DNA of 33,328 nt, taken from contig JAHLAX010000013.1 in assembly GCA_020625875.1 (NCBI GenBank), positions 1 to 33,328 of the forward strand. Reading direction: 5' to 3'. Below are positions 22,465 to 30,288 of this stretch, piece by piece. The translations under genes and the position numbers were made by a program. The notes under the pieces were generated by a model. That model saw only the letters and a list, made by a program, of their open reading frames with translations. It did not search any database and was not told the DNA's origin. Each line of letters starts with the position of its first letter. Position 1 is the first letter of the stretch. Origin of the DNA: a bacterium (GTDB lineage: Bacteria; Bacillota; Clostridia; Oscillospirales; Acutalibacteraceae).

Positions 22465-22818
22465 TTAAGAGCCTGTTACCAAGTTTAAGATTTCTTTAGC
22501 GAAGGTGATTACTACGCCGCCCGCGACGGTAAGAAAGCCGTTGGCTCTCTGCGACGGATCGTGGCTCTTGAGCGATAAACCTACCTGAACAATACCAAAG
22601 CCCAAAAGGATAAGTCCGATTGCTCTGATAAGTCCGAAAATGAATGTAGATAAATTGTTTACGGCAGTTAAAGCCTGATTGCTTCCCGCCGCGAAAACAG
22701 TTACCGATAAACAGGCTGAAAACACTACCGCTATAACAACGGCACAGTAAATGCTGAAAGCTTTTTTTGCCTTTCCTCTGACGGGAAGGCGTTTTGTGTT
22801 TTTGTTTTTGATTATCAT
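22465..22818 (-). CDS. Maff2-like / VirB2-like small membrane protein
   Basis: 117 residues. A basic N-terminus (KRLPVRGKAKK) and a hydrophobic helix resemble a signal or anchor, with FAAGS as a possible cleavage region near residue 46. Two further helices follow, with the SQRANGFLTVAGG segment between them. The two-helix core with a small polar turn is that of the Maff2 family of mobile-element proteins, which resemble VirB2/TrbC pilins. It would be a subunit of the transfer channel. It lies 12 nt after virD4 with a good GGAGGAAT ribosome site. Confidence 0.8.
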   Translation of the reverse strand: MIIKNKNTKRLPVRGKAKKAFSIYCAVVIAVVFSACLSVTVFAAGSNQALTAVNNLSTFIFGLIRAIGLILLGFGIVQVGLSLKSHDPSQRANGFLTVAGGVVITFAKEILNLVTGS

Positions 22819-22830
22819 ATAAAATTCCTC

Positions 22831-24636
22831 CTAAATAAGTTCAAATAGTGTTTGTAAATCTTCTTCGGACATAAGCTCGTAGGTAGTTTCGGGATAGTCC
22901 GCTTTACCTTCTTCATCGTTATCGTCATATACAAAACGATAAGCGACGGAAGCTACGTCATTACGAACGTTTCCGTGTTCATATATCTTACCTTTGCCGT
23001 CAGCCGATAAAGCTACGTTTGGATGTTTTAAAATATCGTACTTTAAATCCATTATGGGACGCTCGCCCCGGATAAAGAGAATAGCGTACTGATTATCAAG
23101 CAAGCGTACCTCATCGGGAAACATAAGCTCTCTTCCCGAAAGCTGATAGTTGGTTGAGTAGTTACCGTTTCTGCCTGTGCTTCTGCCGTAGGTGTTAATA
23201 TCAATCGTTGCTTTTCCAAGCTCCTTTGAAACAGCTTCGTGCGTACTTTGTTCATTACCGCCGAGGTAAAGAAATTGGTCGCAGTTACCTTTGATGCTTT
23301 CCCATTGCTTTTCAAAGAGAGCTTTAATCTGAGCCAAGTTTTGCAGAATAATACTTACAAATACTCCGCGAGAGCGCATAGTAGCTAACTTGTTCTCAAA
23401 ATCATCTGGAAGCGAAACATTGGCAAACTCGTCCATCAGAAAATGAACAGGTACGGGCAATTCACCCTTATACACATCATCAGCCGTACCGAGTAATTGT
23501 TGAAAAAGCTGTGTGTACAGCATTGATACAAGAAAATTAAAGCTCGTATCGGTATCGGGAATAATAGCGAACAGCGCCGTTTTACGCTCACCAATCAGAT
23601 TAAGCTCCAACTCATCCGTCGCGGTTAATGCCGCTACGCTGTCCAACAGGAATTTATCGAGGTGTGAAGCAAGCGTTATTTGGATTGATTGCAAGGTTTT
23701 AGCGGCTCCCTTGTGGTACATATCGTAATAGCGTACAGCGATATGGTTCGGCTCGTCGTAACGGAGTTGGTCAAAAAGAATATCGAGAGCCGACGGTATG
23801 CTCACGTCATCGCCCTCAATGTTGGCGGCTCGCAGCATTTCCATAATCATAGAGAAATTCTGTTCCTCAACGGGAGCTTCGTGATAAAGGTAAAGTACCA
23901 ATGCCATTAAAAGCATTTTTGCCGTATCCTCCCAAAAGGGATCATTGCTCTGAGCGTCCTTCGGCGTGGTAGCTTTGAACAGATTGGTAACGAGCTTCTG
24001 AGCTTCGTCATCGTTACGGATATATACGAAGGGATTGTAACAATGGCTTTTTTCCATATGCAGAAGGTCAAGCACCTTTAGCTCGTATCCTTTGGATAAT
24101 AAAAGATTACCCGTATCTCTCAGCATTTCTCCCTTCGGATCGAGAACGACAAAGGAAGTATTTGCCTGCATTAAATTAGGCTTACAGTAAAAGCGTGTTT
24201 TACCCGCGCCTGAACCGCCGACAACAATAGTGTTGAGATTACGGCGGTGCTTTTTAGTGTTCAGACCTATACAAACATTCTGCGTCAGAAGTTTATTATT
24301 AGAGGCGGGACGTTGTTTGTATTTATGGTTTACCTTTGAAGCCGAACCCCATTTAGCCGAGCCGTGTTCTTCACCTTTGCGGTAATTGCGTAGTGTGGAA
24401 AAGTAAATAGCAATACCAAAGCCATAACACAGAAGTAAAACGAGGACAGTTTTTAAGCTGTCCTCGCAAAACTGTATATTAAACGGTTGTTCAAAGGCTT
24501 TCGGCAAGCCTTTCATTATAGTTTCAATTCCTCCGCTTACAAAGGGTGCTGCCTTTAAAGCAAGCCATAAGACAGGAAGTACACCTATTGCGGAAAGGAT
24601 GATTACAGATTTTCTGCCGCTATCTTGCTGTGTCAT
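22831..24636 (-). CDS. VirD4/TraG-type coupling protein (T4CP)
   Basis: 601 residues. Two N-terminal transmembrane helices (about 12-28 and 62-82) precede the RecA-like motor. Walker A is VVGGSGAGKTRF near residue 139, Walker B is FLMDEFANV near 397, and VSIILQNLAQIKALF is the conserved helix after it. It recruits the relaxase-bound strand to the type IV channel and pumps it with ATP. In this family it partners with PcfB, encoded about 1 kb upstream. It overlaps the preceding small gene by 17 nt, so translation is likely coupled. Confidence 0.95.
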   Translation of the reverse strand: MTQQDSGRKSVIILSAIGVLPVLWLALKAAPFVSGGIETIMKGLPKAFEQPFNIQFCEDSLKTVLVLLLCYGFGIAIYFSTLRNYRKGEEHGSAKWGSASKVNHKYKQRPASNNKLLTQNVCIGLNTKKHRRNLNTIVVGGSGAGKTRFYCKPNLMQANTSFVVLDPKGEMLRDTGNLLLSKGYELKVLDLLHMEKSHCYNPFVYIRNDDEAQKLVTNLFKATTPKDAQSNDPFWEDTAKMLLMALVLYLYHEAPVEEQNFSMIMEMLRAANIEGDDVSIPSALDILFDQLRYDEPNHIAVRYYDMYHKGAAKTLQSIQITLASHLDKFLLDSVAALTATDELELNLIGERKTALFAIIPDTDTSFNFLVSMLYTQLFQQLLGTADDVYKGELPVPVHFLMDEFANVSLPDDFENKLATMRSRGVFVSIILQNLAQIKALFEKQWESIKGNCDQFLYLGGNEQSTHEAVSKELGKATIDINTYGRSTGRNGNYSTNYQLSGRELMFPDEVRLLDNQYAILFIRGERPIMDLKYDILKHPNVALSADGKGKIYEHGNVRNDVASVAYRFVYDDNDEEGKADYPETTYELMSEEDLQTLFELI

Positions 24637-24814
24637 CTCGTGTAATCACCTTCATACTCCGCGTAGGCGCTTTTCCGACCTTAACAATCAGCTCGTCGAT
24701 TCCGTCGGTAGCCTTGCCTTTTTCAAGCTGAGCATTCTTCTCGTCGCACAGGGAGCGAAGCAGGATGCCTTGCTCGTTGGAGTCAAAGACAAGATAAAAG
24801 CGTTCTTCTTTCAT
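24620..24814 (-). CDS. Small conserved-position ICE protein of unknown function
   Basis: 64 residues, no domain recognised. It begins MKEERFYLVFDSNEQG, has an acidic-basic mix, and ends KVITRDDTAR. A GAGG ribosome site lies 5 nt before the ATG. It lies 2 nt after the ArdC-like gene and overlaps virD4 by 17 nt, so it fits exactly in the operon. That fit is the main reason to call it real. A plus-strand frame across the same bases has no such support. Confidence 0.7.
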   Translation of the reverse strand: MKEERFYLVFDSNEQGILLRSLCDEKNAQLEKGKATDGIDELIVKVGKAPTRSMKVITRDDTAR

Positions 24815-24816
24815 AA

Positions 24817-25704
24817 TTACCTCGCCATTTCCTGTGAGCGAGCCTGTTTCCGACGGTAAAGCTCGTCGGTTACTCTCGTCGCAATCTCGTTCATAGACTG
24901 ACGGATACCCGAAAGCTCCCGCTTGATTTCTTTAGGCTCGGCGTTTCTGAGCTTATCGGGAATATCGCTGATGTTAAAAGCCTGAGCGTCTACTCCGTAC
25001 TTTTTGCACAGCATATATCCGATACAGGCAGCGTTGAAGCCTAAATCTCTGCGGCTGTAAACGTCTGAGTTCATAGAGAGCTGGGCGTAACCGAGTTCCT
25101 GCGCTACGCTCTGACAAAGAGCAACCGTATCCTTGTTGCCTTTCTTAATGTAAAGAGTTTGCTTATCGTTATCGTAGTACGACGGTCTGTCCTCGTAAGG
25201 TAAGCTGTCAACATACTGAACGTCAACCTCTGAGGTCATCACCATAGCTTTAACAAGCTCTCTCGGATTGCGGTTGGCGGTAGGTGCTGAAGCTCGTCTG
25301 CCGCTTGTCTGCGATACGTCAAACACCTTTTTGACGTTATACGCAATACCCTGAGAGCCGTCTTTCTTGATGTACTCGGTAGGCTCAAGCATAGAAATAC
25401 TCTTTTCGCCGCGTTTTACTCTCACGTTATCCTGCGCCCAATCAGCGTAGGATTTAAGCTGTGAGGCTTCGGGCTTCTGAGAATAAATCAAAAGCGTATT
25501 CACAGCGGAATATCGGTCAAGCCTGCTTTGAGTATTTAAGTAATTCTCGAAGTGTTCGGGGTTGCTTACAACGTCAAGCGCGGTTTCATCAACACGCTTG
25601 TAAATATCGTCCTTTTCAGCCTGTTTTTTCTCAGCCCATTCCTCAGGCGAGTATTTTGGCTCGGTCGGATTGTTGGCTTTATGGGGCTTAAAGTTTCCTG
25701 TCAT
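24817..25704 (-). CDS. ArdC/LtrC-like protein with N-terminal ssDNA-binding domain
   Basis: 295 residues. Residues about 40-115 match the ArdC N-terminal domain: SAVNTLLIYSQKPEASQLKS, then W, then VKRGEKSISMLEP. Such domains bind single-stranded DNA and are thought to protect the incoming strand from host enzymes. The second half should be a zincin-like region, but where a metalloprotease would have HExxH the sequence is AQELGYAQL. The metal site is therefore broken and the protein is probably only a DNA-binding factor. An AGGAGAG ribosome site precedes the ATG; it lies 3 nt after the PcfB gene. Confidence 0.8.
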   Translation of the reverse strand: MTGNFKPHKANNPTEPKYSPEEWAEKKQAEKDDIYKRVDETALDVVSNPEHFENYLNTQSRLDRYSAVNTLLIYSQKPEASQLKSYADWAQDNVRVKRGEKSISMLEPTEYIKKDGSQGIAYNVKKVFDVSQTSGRRASAPTANRNPRELVKAMVMTSEVDVQYVDSLPYEDRPSYYDNDKQTLYIKKGNKDTVALCQSVAQELGYAQLSMNSDVYSRRDLGFNAACIGYMLCKKYGVDAQAFNISDIPDKLRNAEPKEIKRELSGIRQSMNEIATRVTDELYRRKQARSQEMAR

Positions 25705-25707
25705 AGA

Positions 25708-26487
25708 TTATCTCTCCTTGTCTTTGGGTTTTCTTTTTGGCTGTCGGTGAACAGTATGACGGTTTCCCGACTTTGCTTTTGAGCGTTCCCGCGCCGCTTC
25801 TCTCTGTTTCTGCTCCGAAATACGTTTAGCTTCATCGAGTTTTTTCTTTACGGAAGGACGTGCCTTTTCGGAACGTACAGCGCCCTTGTCAGCAACGGTG
25901 TCCGTTAAGTCGTAGCTGCGCCTTGACGGAGGGTCTTTTTCCGTTTTGGCGGCGCTGGGGTTTTCGTGAGCGGATTTTTCTTTCTTTATAGGCTTTTCAG
26001 CCTGTTCCTGCTCGGAGATAACCTCCTTTGACTTTTCGGGACGGTCACGCTCTTGTTCCTTACGCTCCTTGATGTCACGCTCGGCTTCGGTAACAATAGA
26101 AGTCTTATCAACATTACCAAGCTCAAATCGATCAAAGATACGCTGGATTTTTGCTGAATCTTCCTCGCGGCAAATGATGTCAACCTCATCATTTTCGCCC
26201 TTGGAGTTTTTGTCTTTTAGCACACAGTAAAGTACGCCGTATTTTTTTGCCTGCTCCGTAAACTTTTTAAGGTTTTTATTCGGAACGGCGAATACTGATA
26301 ACGGCTTGCCCGACTTAATCATAGAAGTCAGTCGGGATTTACCTTTGGTTTTAGTCGGCTGTTTCAGGGTAGAGGCGAGGAGCAGAGCGACGTTTTTCGC
26401 CGCCGAGCCTGTCAGCCTTGCTACAACCTCAAAGCCTTCAAGTGATAAGCGTACAACCTGTTCAGCCGCGTCACCTGAATTGTTCAT
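25708..26487 (-). CDS. PcfB family (DUF3801) relaxosome-coupling protein
   Basis: 259 residues. The first 150 residues form the DUF3801/PcfB domain: GDAAEQVVRLSLEGFEVVAR, LTGSAAKN, SGKPLSVFAVPNKNLKKF and YCVLKDKN. The last 110 residues are a highly charged Lys/Glu/Arg tail of low complexity that may contact DNA or partners. In pCF10, PcfB links the relaxase to the coupling protein. Its 5' end overlaps the relaxase 3' end by 17 nt. Confidence 0.88.
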   Translation of the reverse strand: MNNSGDAAEQVVRLSLEGFEVVARLTGSAAKNVALLLASTLKQPTKTKGKSRLTSMIKSGKPLSVFAVPNKNLKKFTEQAKKYGVLYCVLKDKNSKGENDEVDIICREEDSAKIQRIFDRFELGNVDKTSIVTEAERDIKERKEQERDRPEKSKEVISEQEQAEKPIKKEKSAHENPSAAKTEKDPPSRRSYDLTDTVADKGAVRSEKARPSVKKKLDEAKRISEQKQREAARERSKAKSGNRHTVHRQPKRKPKDKER

Positions 26488-27838
26488 ATTTTTTCATCTC
26501 CTTTTCATTGGTTTTTTCGTCTGCGATAACCTGTTCCAAGTTCTGCTCCATAACCTTTGAGCGCTCGGCAATATCATCACAGAGTTTAATCTCCTTTCGG
26601 AGCTTACGGATATTCTCGGTTGTCCGAGATAGCTTTTCTCTTGCCTTAGACAGCGTAACATCATCAGTTTTCAATCGTACTTGCTTGCGGAGGTGTTCTC
26701 TGTCGGCAATGAGCTTGATTAAATTCTCCTCAACGGAGTGTTTATAACTAAAGAGCTGCTCGTCGGTAGAAATATTATGACGGGCAAGCAAAGTGACCTG
26801 TGCCGTAAGGCTTTCAAGCCGCGTCAAGTCGTCGCGTAATAAATAGTGGATTTCGGAAGGCTTCGGCTTTTGATACTTAGGCAGAGTTCCGAGCTTGTAG
26901 CAATAGTAAAGATACAAACGGTACAGTCCGCTTTGACGCAAAATCTTATGCTCTCGCGTCGGCAGGTTATACTGCCGTTTCTTAAACTCTCCGTTATGGA
27001 AACGTTTTATCTCCACTTTGGCACGGTTACGGTATATCCTTTCGCTGATAGCCTCGTTGGTATAATCGTCGCCGAGCTTGTAAAGCCTGACAGCCTTCTT
27101 GTAGCCTTTGGGGATAACAGTCCAATACTTATGATTGCTTTTGAAATCGGGTATGTATCCCATCTGTTTCAGATTGTATTCAAGCTCAATCATACTTCGG
27201 CTGTGGCTGATAGCCTTATCAATAACCTCGCGGAGAATACTGTACCGATTTGGCATACCTGCCTTATCCAATTTGTTGTAATAATATTCGTTAGGCTGTT
27301 GACGTTTCGGATTTGTTATGTAGTCAAGACCGTATTTCTCACAAAGCCTGTCGGCTATGTGTCTAAACTTGAACCAAGACGTATCCTGACAGCGTTTACC
27401 GTCCGTAAAGGAAACGGAGTTAATAACGAAGTGACAATGTAGGTGTTGAGTATTAAGGTGTGTAGTCACTAACACTTGAAATCTTTCGCCCCAAACTTCT
27501 TTAGCGAATTCCATTCCGATTTTGTGGGCGAGTTCGGGAGTGATGTTTTGCTCCTTAAACGAAAGGTATCCGTGATATGCCTGGATACCGTCGGTCTTAC
27601 CGAAGCTCTGTTTTACCGTTATGAATTGAGTACGGGCAGTAGCGGGATTGCAGTTAATTCCGTCAACGTAAAACTCACGCTCGGTTTTCTCCTCGTCTTT
27701 TGCATAGGCTATTACGTCGGAGAGTGATTGGTATTCCTGCTCGCTGTAATTCGGGTTTTGAGTTTTTTCGGGATTACCCGCGTAGTCGAGAACATAGGAG
27801 AGGTTATACTTAACCGCCCACAGCTTAGTTACTGCCAT
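26471..27838 (-). CDS. MOBP-type relaxase (MobA/VirD2 family)
   Basis: 455 residues. The N-terminal relaxase domain has a candidate catalytic Tyr at 19 in VLDYAGNPEKT, and the metal-binding triad in THLNTQHLHCHFVINS near residues 125-142. The segment VKQSFGKTDG near 75 is typical of the family. The C-terminal third (about 350-455) is coiled-coil and charged. It would nick one strand at the origin of transfer, stay attached to the 5' end and lead it into the recipient. It overlaps mobC by 10 nt. Confidence 0.95.
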   Translation of the reverse strand: MAVTKLWAVKYNLSYVLDYAGNPEKTQNPNYSEQEYQSLSDVIAYAKDEEKTEREFYVDGINCNPATARTQFITVKQSFGKTDGIQAYHGYLSFKEQNITPELAHKIGMEFAKEVWGERFQVLVTTHLNTQHLHCHFVINSVSFTDGKRCQDTSWFKFRHIADRLCEKYGLDYITNPKRQQPNEYYYNKLDKAGMPNRYSILREVIDKAISHSRSMIELEYNLKQMGYIPDFKSNHKYWTVIPKGYKKAVRLYKLGDDYTNEAISERIYRNRAKVEIKRFHNGEFKKRQYNLPTREHKILRQSGLYRLYLYYCYKLGTLPKYQKPKPSEIHYLLRDDLTRLESLTAQVTLLARHNISTDEQLFSYKHSVEENLIKLIADREHLRKQVRLKTDDVTLSKAREKLSRTTENIRKLRKEIKLCDDIAERSKVMEQNLEQVIADEKTNEKEMKKYEQFR

Positions 27839-28188
27839 TTCAGGTTACTCTTTTCGGGACGTAAAAACTTGGATTCAATATCCGCCTGAAATTCGTGCCA
27901 GCGTTTAGCTTCCTTTTGCAGCATAGTAGCGTCAACAAATCCGAGAGAGTTAGCCTTGACCGCGAGCTGATTTATGTTGTTGCCGATTGTGGACAGCTCA
28001 CGCATATATTTGTAAAACTCCGCGTCGGGTTTTTCTCTCGGTACAAAGCCGTTCATCAGCGTTCTTACCAAAGAAGAAACGCTCATACAGGTCATATCGG
28101 CTTTAGTTTTCCATTGTTCCGCTTCCTCTTTAGTCAGGCGGATATGATAACTAACTATCCTTTTCATTTTTCTTATCTTTAACCTCAT
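27829..28188 (-). CDS. MobC-type relaxosome accessory protein
   Basis: 119 residues. A ribbon-helix-helix-like N-terminus (SYHIRLTKEEAEQWKTKA) is followed by the MobC signature STIGNNINQLAVKAN near residue 70. It would bind near the nick site and help the relaxase. The start could also be the ATG at 28167-28165 (MKRIVSYHIR), which fits the family's usual beginning better; neither has an ideally spaced ribosome site. Confidence 0.9.
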   Translation of the reverse strand: MRLKIRKMKRIVSYHIRLTKEEAEQWKTKADMTCMSVSSLVRTLMNGFVPREKPDAEFYKYMRELSTIGNNINQLAVKANSLGFVDATMLQKEAKRWHEFQADIESKFLRPEKSNLKWQ

Positions 28189-28285
28189 ATTTCCTTATGC
28201 TGTTGATTTGCAGAAGGCACATCAAAAATATACCGATACCCGCGCCGATAATCAGGCTCAGTACAATAGACAATATAGGGTTCAT
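28151..28285 (-). CDS. DUF3789-like small membrane protein
   Basis: 44 residues: MNPILSIVLSLIIGAGIGIF, then LMCLLQINSIRKYE and a charged tail. One transmembrane helix with a GIGIFLMCLLQ core resembles the DUF3789 proteins that lie before mobC in clostridial elements. A GAAAGGAGT ribosome site lies 6 nt before the ATG. It overlaps the 5' end of the mobC frame by 38 nt in another frame, or by 17 nt if mobC starts at 28167. Function unknown; possibly membrane placement of the relaxosome. Confidence 0.75.
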   Translation of the reverse strand: MNPILSIVLSLIIGAGIGIFLMCLLQINSIRKYEVKDKKNEKDS

Positions 28286-28330
28286 AGATTAACTCCTTTC
28301 AAAATTCGGGGTTTTAGGGGCAGCGCCCTT

Positions 28331-28383
28331 AACAAGCGTTTTGGTGTTTGTAGCCGTTTGTGGCTACAAATACACTGCTTGCT
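28331..28383. other. Long imperfect hairpin, candidate origin of transfer
   Basis: In the 137-nt gap before the DUF3789/mobC/relaxase genes, TTTGTAGCC (28347-28355) pairs perfectly with GGCTACAAA (28362-28370). The stem extends outward, with mismatches, to AACAAGC (28331-28337) and GCTTGCT (28377-28383). Origins of transfer of MOBP elements usually lie just before mobC and carry such inverted repeats. There is no U-run after it on either strand, which argues against a terminator. The nick site cannot be named. Confidence 0.45.
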
Positions 28384-28422
28384 AAGATTTTACATCGCTG
28401 TCTACCGCCCCGAAAATAAATG

Positions 28423-29181
28423 TTATCTTTCATAATCCTTGTGCTTTGGTTCAATGGGATAAACCTTAATATCGTCGCCCTTATGGTAGAACCGTTCAGG
28501 CTTTTTGAACATCTCGCTGTACTTTTTTACCTGTTCATCTGAAAGGCTCTGATAGTTTTCAGAGTCAACAGGCGCACAGCAAATGAAGAACGAGCCTGCG
28601 ATAATTTCCTTGATTTTCTTCTCGTCTTTATCATAGGGAGGAGTATATATCGCTCTGTTTAGCGGTAAACCTTTCATCTTTCCTTCTTCGTTACAAACGA
28701 GTACGGCATTATCATCAAAGGGATAATATTCCTCAATATATCCATCGACTAACTTCTGCATAGCCTTTAGTTCATTGGGGATGCTTAACTTTTTTGGCGG
28801 GTGTTTCGGCTCAATATACAGTACGGTTATCCTGTTTTTATTTGTGTTATCAACCGCCTTATCTGCATCAAAACTAATCTTTACGAAGCCAATGTCATCG
28901 CAATAGTAAAACCCTTTTTTAAGGCTGCCGCCCTCGACGATTTCCACTACATCGGAAACCGAAAGGGAGTGAGCGAAGTAATCAATCGGACGATCCGTAT
29001 TAAACTTTTTGAACACATCCTCAAGATTATTACAACTCACATTAGCGGAGTAAACCTTGTTGTAGAGCGAGCTGTCAACCTCTCGTGTTCCGCATAATCT
29101 CTCAACTGACGACAACGGAAAAAACTTCAATCTCTTTCCGTCGCGTTCAGAATCAATCTGATAAATGTTAATTTTCATCAA
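28423..29181 (-). CDS. YodL and DUF3846 domain protein
   Basis: 252 residues. The YodL domain covers about 1-115 (YQIDSERDGKRLKF, CGTREVDSSLYNKV, LSVSDVVEIV, GFYYCDDIGFVKI). The DUF3846 domain covers about 120-225 (VLYIEPKHPPKKL, DGYIEEYYPFDDNAVLVCNE, GKMKGLPLNRAIY, GSFFICCAP). The pairing is common in Tn1549-like elements, where some antirestriction or replication role is suspected but not shown. It overlaps the Toprim gene by 4 nt. Confidence 0.85.
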   Translation of the reverse strand: MMKINIYQIDSERDGKRLKFFPLSSVERLCGTREVDSSLYNKVYSANVSCNNLEDVFKKFNTDRPIDYFAHSLSVSDVVEIVEGGSLKKGFYYCDDIGFVKISFDADKAVDNTNKNRITVLYIEPKHPPKKLSIPNELKAMQKLVDGYIEEYYPFDDNAVLVCNEEGKMKGLPLNRAIYTPPYDKDEKKIKEIIAGSFFICCAPVDSENYQSLSDEQVKKYSEMFKKPERFYHKGDDIKVYPIEPKHKDYER

Positions 29182-30137
29182 CGTTCAAAGTTCCTTTCTA
29201 TGTTTTTACTTCTCGCAAGTCCTGTGTGCAAGCACAGGTATTCGTTAAAATCCTTACCGCAGGGAGCAGGAAAATCAATGACCTCTAACCGTTCCTTCAA
29301 GAGCGTTTTTATCGTTCTTGTTGCGAGAGTTCCGGCGAGGTCATTGTCAAAATGAGTATATAGCTTTTGGGTTTCGGGGTGTTCGGCGAGGTAGTTTTTG
29401 AGAGCTAAAGGCAGCTTTGATTGTTCAATATCCTTTGCGGGTGAATACACGCCCGCAAGGGATATGTGATTAGTCATAAAAGGATTTCTGCCTTTAAATT
29501 TGAGTAAGGTTGCGTATGAAAGAAGGTCGATCGGGCATTCAAATAGATGTACCGTAGAGCATTTGTTGTCAGCCAATCTGAACGAGTACGCCTTATCACT
29601 ACCTGAACATTCGCCCATAATACGCACAACTCCCGTTGAACGATAACCTGCGTATTGAGGTTTTTTATCTCCGTCAAGTCCTAAAAACACGAGATTATGA
29701 TACGGCAGACTTTCGTACATCATACCGTTATCTATGCAGTAGTTTATGATTTTATCATCAATTCCTCTGCCGTGAAGATAACGGATAATAACATCATTAG
29801 AGCTGCTGTGTTTGGGTAACTGCAACGGCTTTTTCTCACTTTTATTCTCGCTGATATATACAGGCGGAGCTACGGCACAACGTCCGACTATTACCTCAAC
29901 AGCTTCAACAAAGCTATATCCTCGTACCTTAATCAGATAATCAAGAGCCGTATATCCGCCGATACCGTGCGACCACCACATCCATTTCCCGTTGGAAATC
30001 TTTAGGCTGTCGTGTGATTTGGTGGTGTATGTGTCGCCCGAAATCTTTACAAGCTCCTGCGGCTCGTAGTTTTTCAGATATGTCAGCAAGTCCATTTTGC
30101 GTGCTTCAATTACCGCCTGCGGTTCTATGTAGGGCAA
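29178..30137 (-). CDS. DUF3991/Toprim primase-like protein, TTG start
   Basis: 319 residues from the chosen start. Residues 1-80 form a DUF3991/CHC2-like domain (ARKMDLLTYLKNYEP, KWMWWSHGIGG, YTALDYLIKVRG) but without the zinc cysteines of true primases. The C-terminal Toprim-like part holds YTHFDNDLAGTLATRT, the usual Asp-x-Asp site, near 270. The frame is open to a GTG at 30173, but that codon lacks a ribosome site. The TTG at 30137-30135 is preceded by AAGGAAGGTGAT and gives PYIEPQAVIEARKMDLLTY, the usual beginning of the family. Likely role: element DNA processing during transfer or replication. Confidence 0.85.
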   Translation of the reverse strand: MPYIEPQAVIEARKMDLLTYLKNYEPQELVKISGDTYTTKSHDSLKISNGKWMWWSHGIGGYTALDYLIKVRGYSFVEAVEVIVGRCAVAPPVYISENKSEKKPLQLPKHSSSNDVIIRYLHGRGIDDKIINYCIDNGMMYESLPYHNLVFLGLDGDKKPQYAGYRSTGVVRIMGECSGSDKAYSFRLADNKCSTVHLFECPIDLLSYATLLKFKGRNPFMTNHISLAGVYSPAKDIEQSKLPLALKNYLAEHPETQKLYTHFDNDLAGTLATRTIKTLLKERLEVIDFPAPCGKDFNEYLCLHTGLARSKNIERNFER

Positions 30138-30181
30138 AATATCACCTTCCTTATGTTTTGTTGAATAGTTCACTAATAACG

Positions 30182-30274
30182 AAGTGAAGTTTTCAATGAA
30201 GCTGTTGACATTCCAATTAATATCTCGTATAATTCAATTGAGAAGTTAAATAATATGTAAGTGAAGTTCTCAAT
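30182..30274. promoter_or_regulatory. Three-copy operator-like motif around the second DUF4143 promoter
   Basis: AAGTTTTCAAT (30187-30197) and AAGTTCTCAAT (30264-30274) are direct copies within a 16-bp repeat, AAGTGAAGTT(T/C)TCAAT (30182-30197 and 30259-30274, one mismatch). A third copy is inverted, ATTGAGAAGTT (30237-30247). They bracket the promoter and leader. Confidence 0.6.
30205..30233 (+). promoter_or_regulatory. Perfect-consensus sigma-A promoter
   Basis: TTGACA (30205-30210), a 17-nt spacer and TATAAT (30228-30233), 55 nt before the ATG of the second DUF4143 ATPase gene. Confidence 0.85.
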
Positions 30275-30288
30275 AGGAGTTGTTATTA

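Noticed and set aside
26846..27442. 198-codon plus-strand frame opposite the relaxase gene
   Set aside because: Shadow of the relaxase gene; no start signals and no protein-like pattern.
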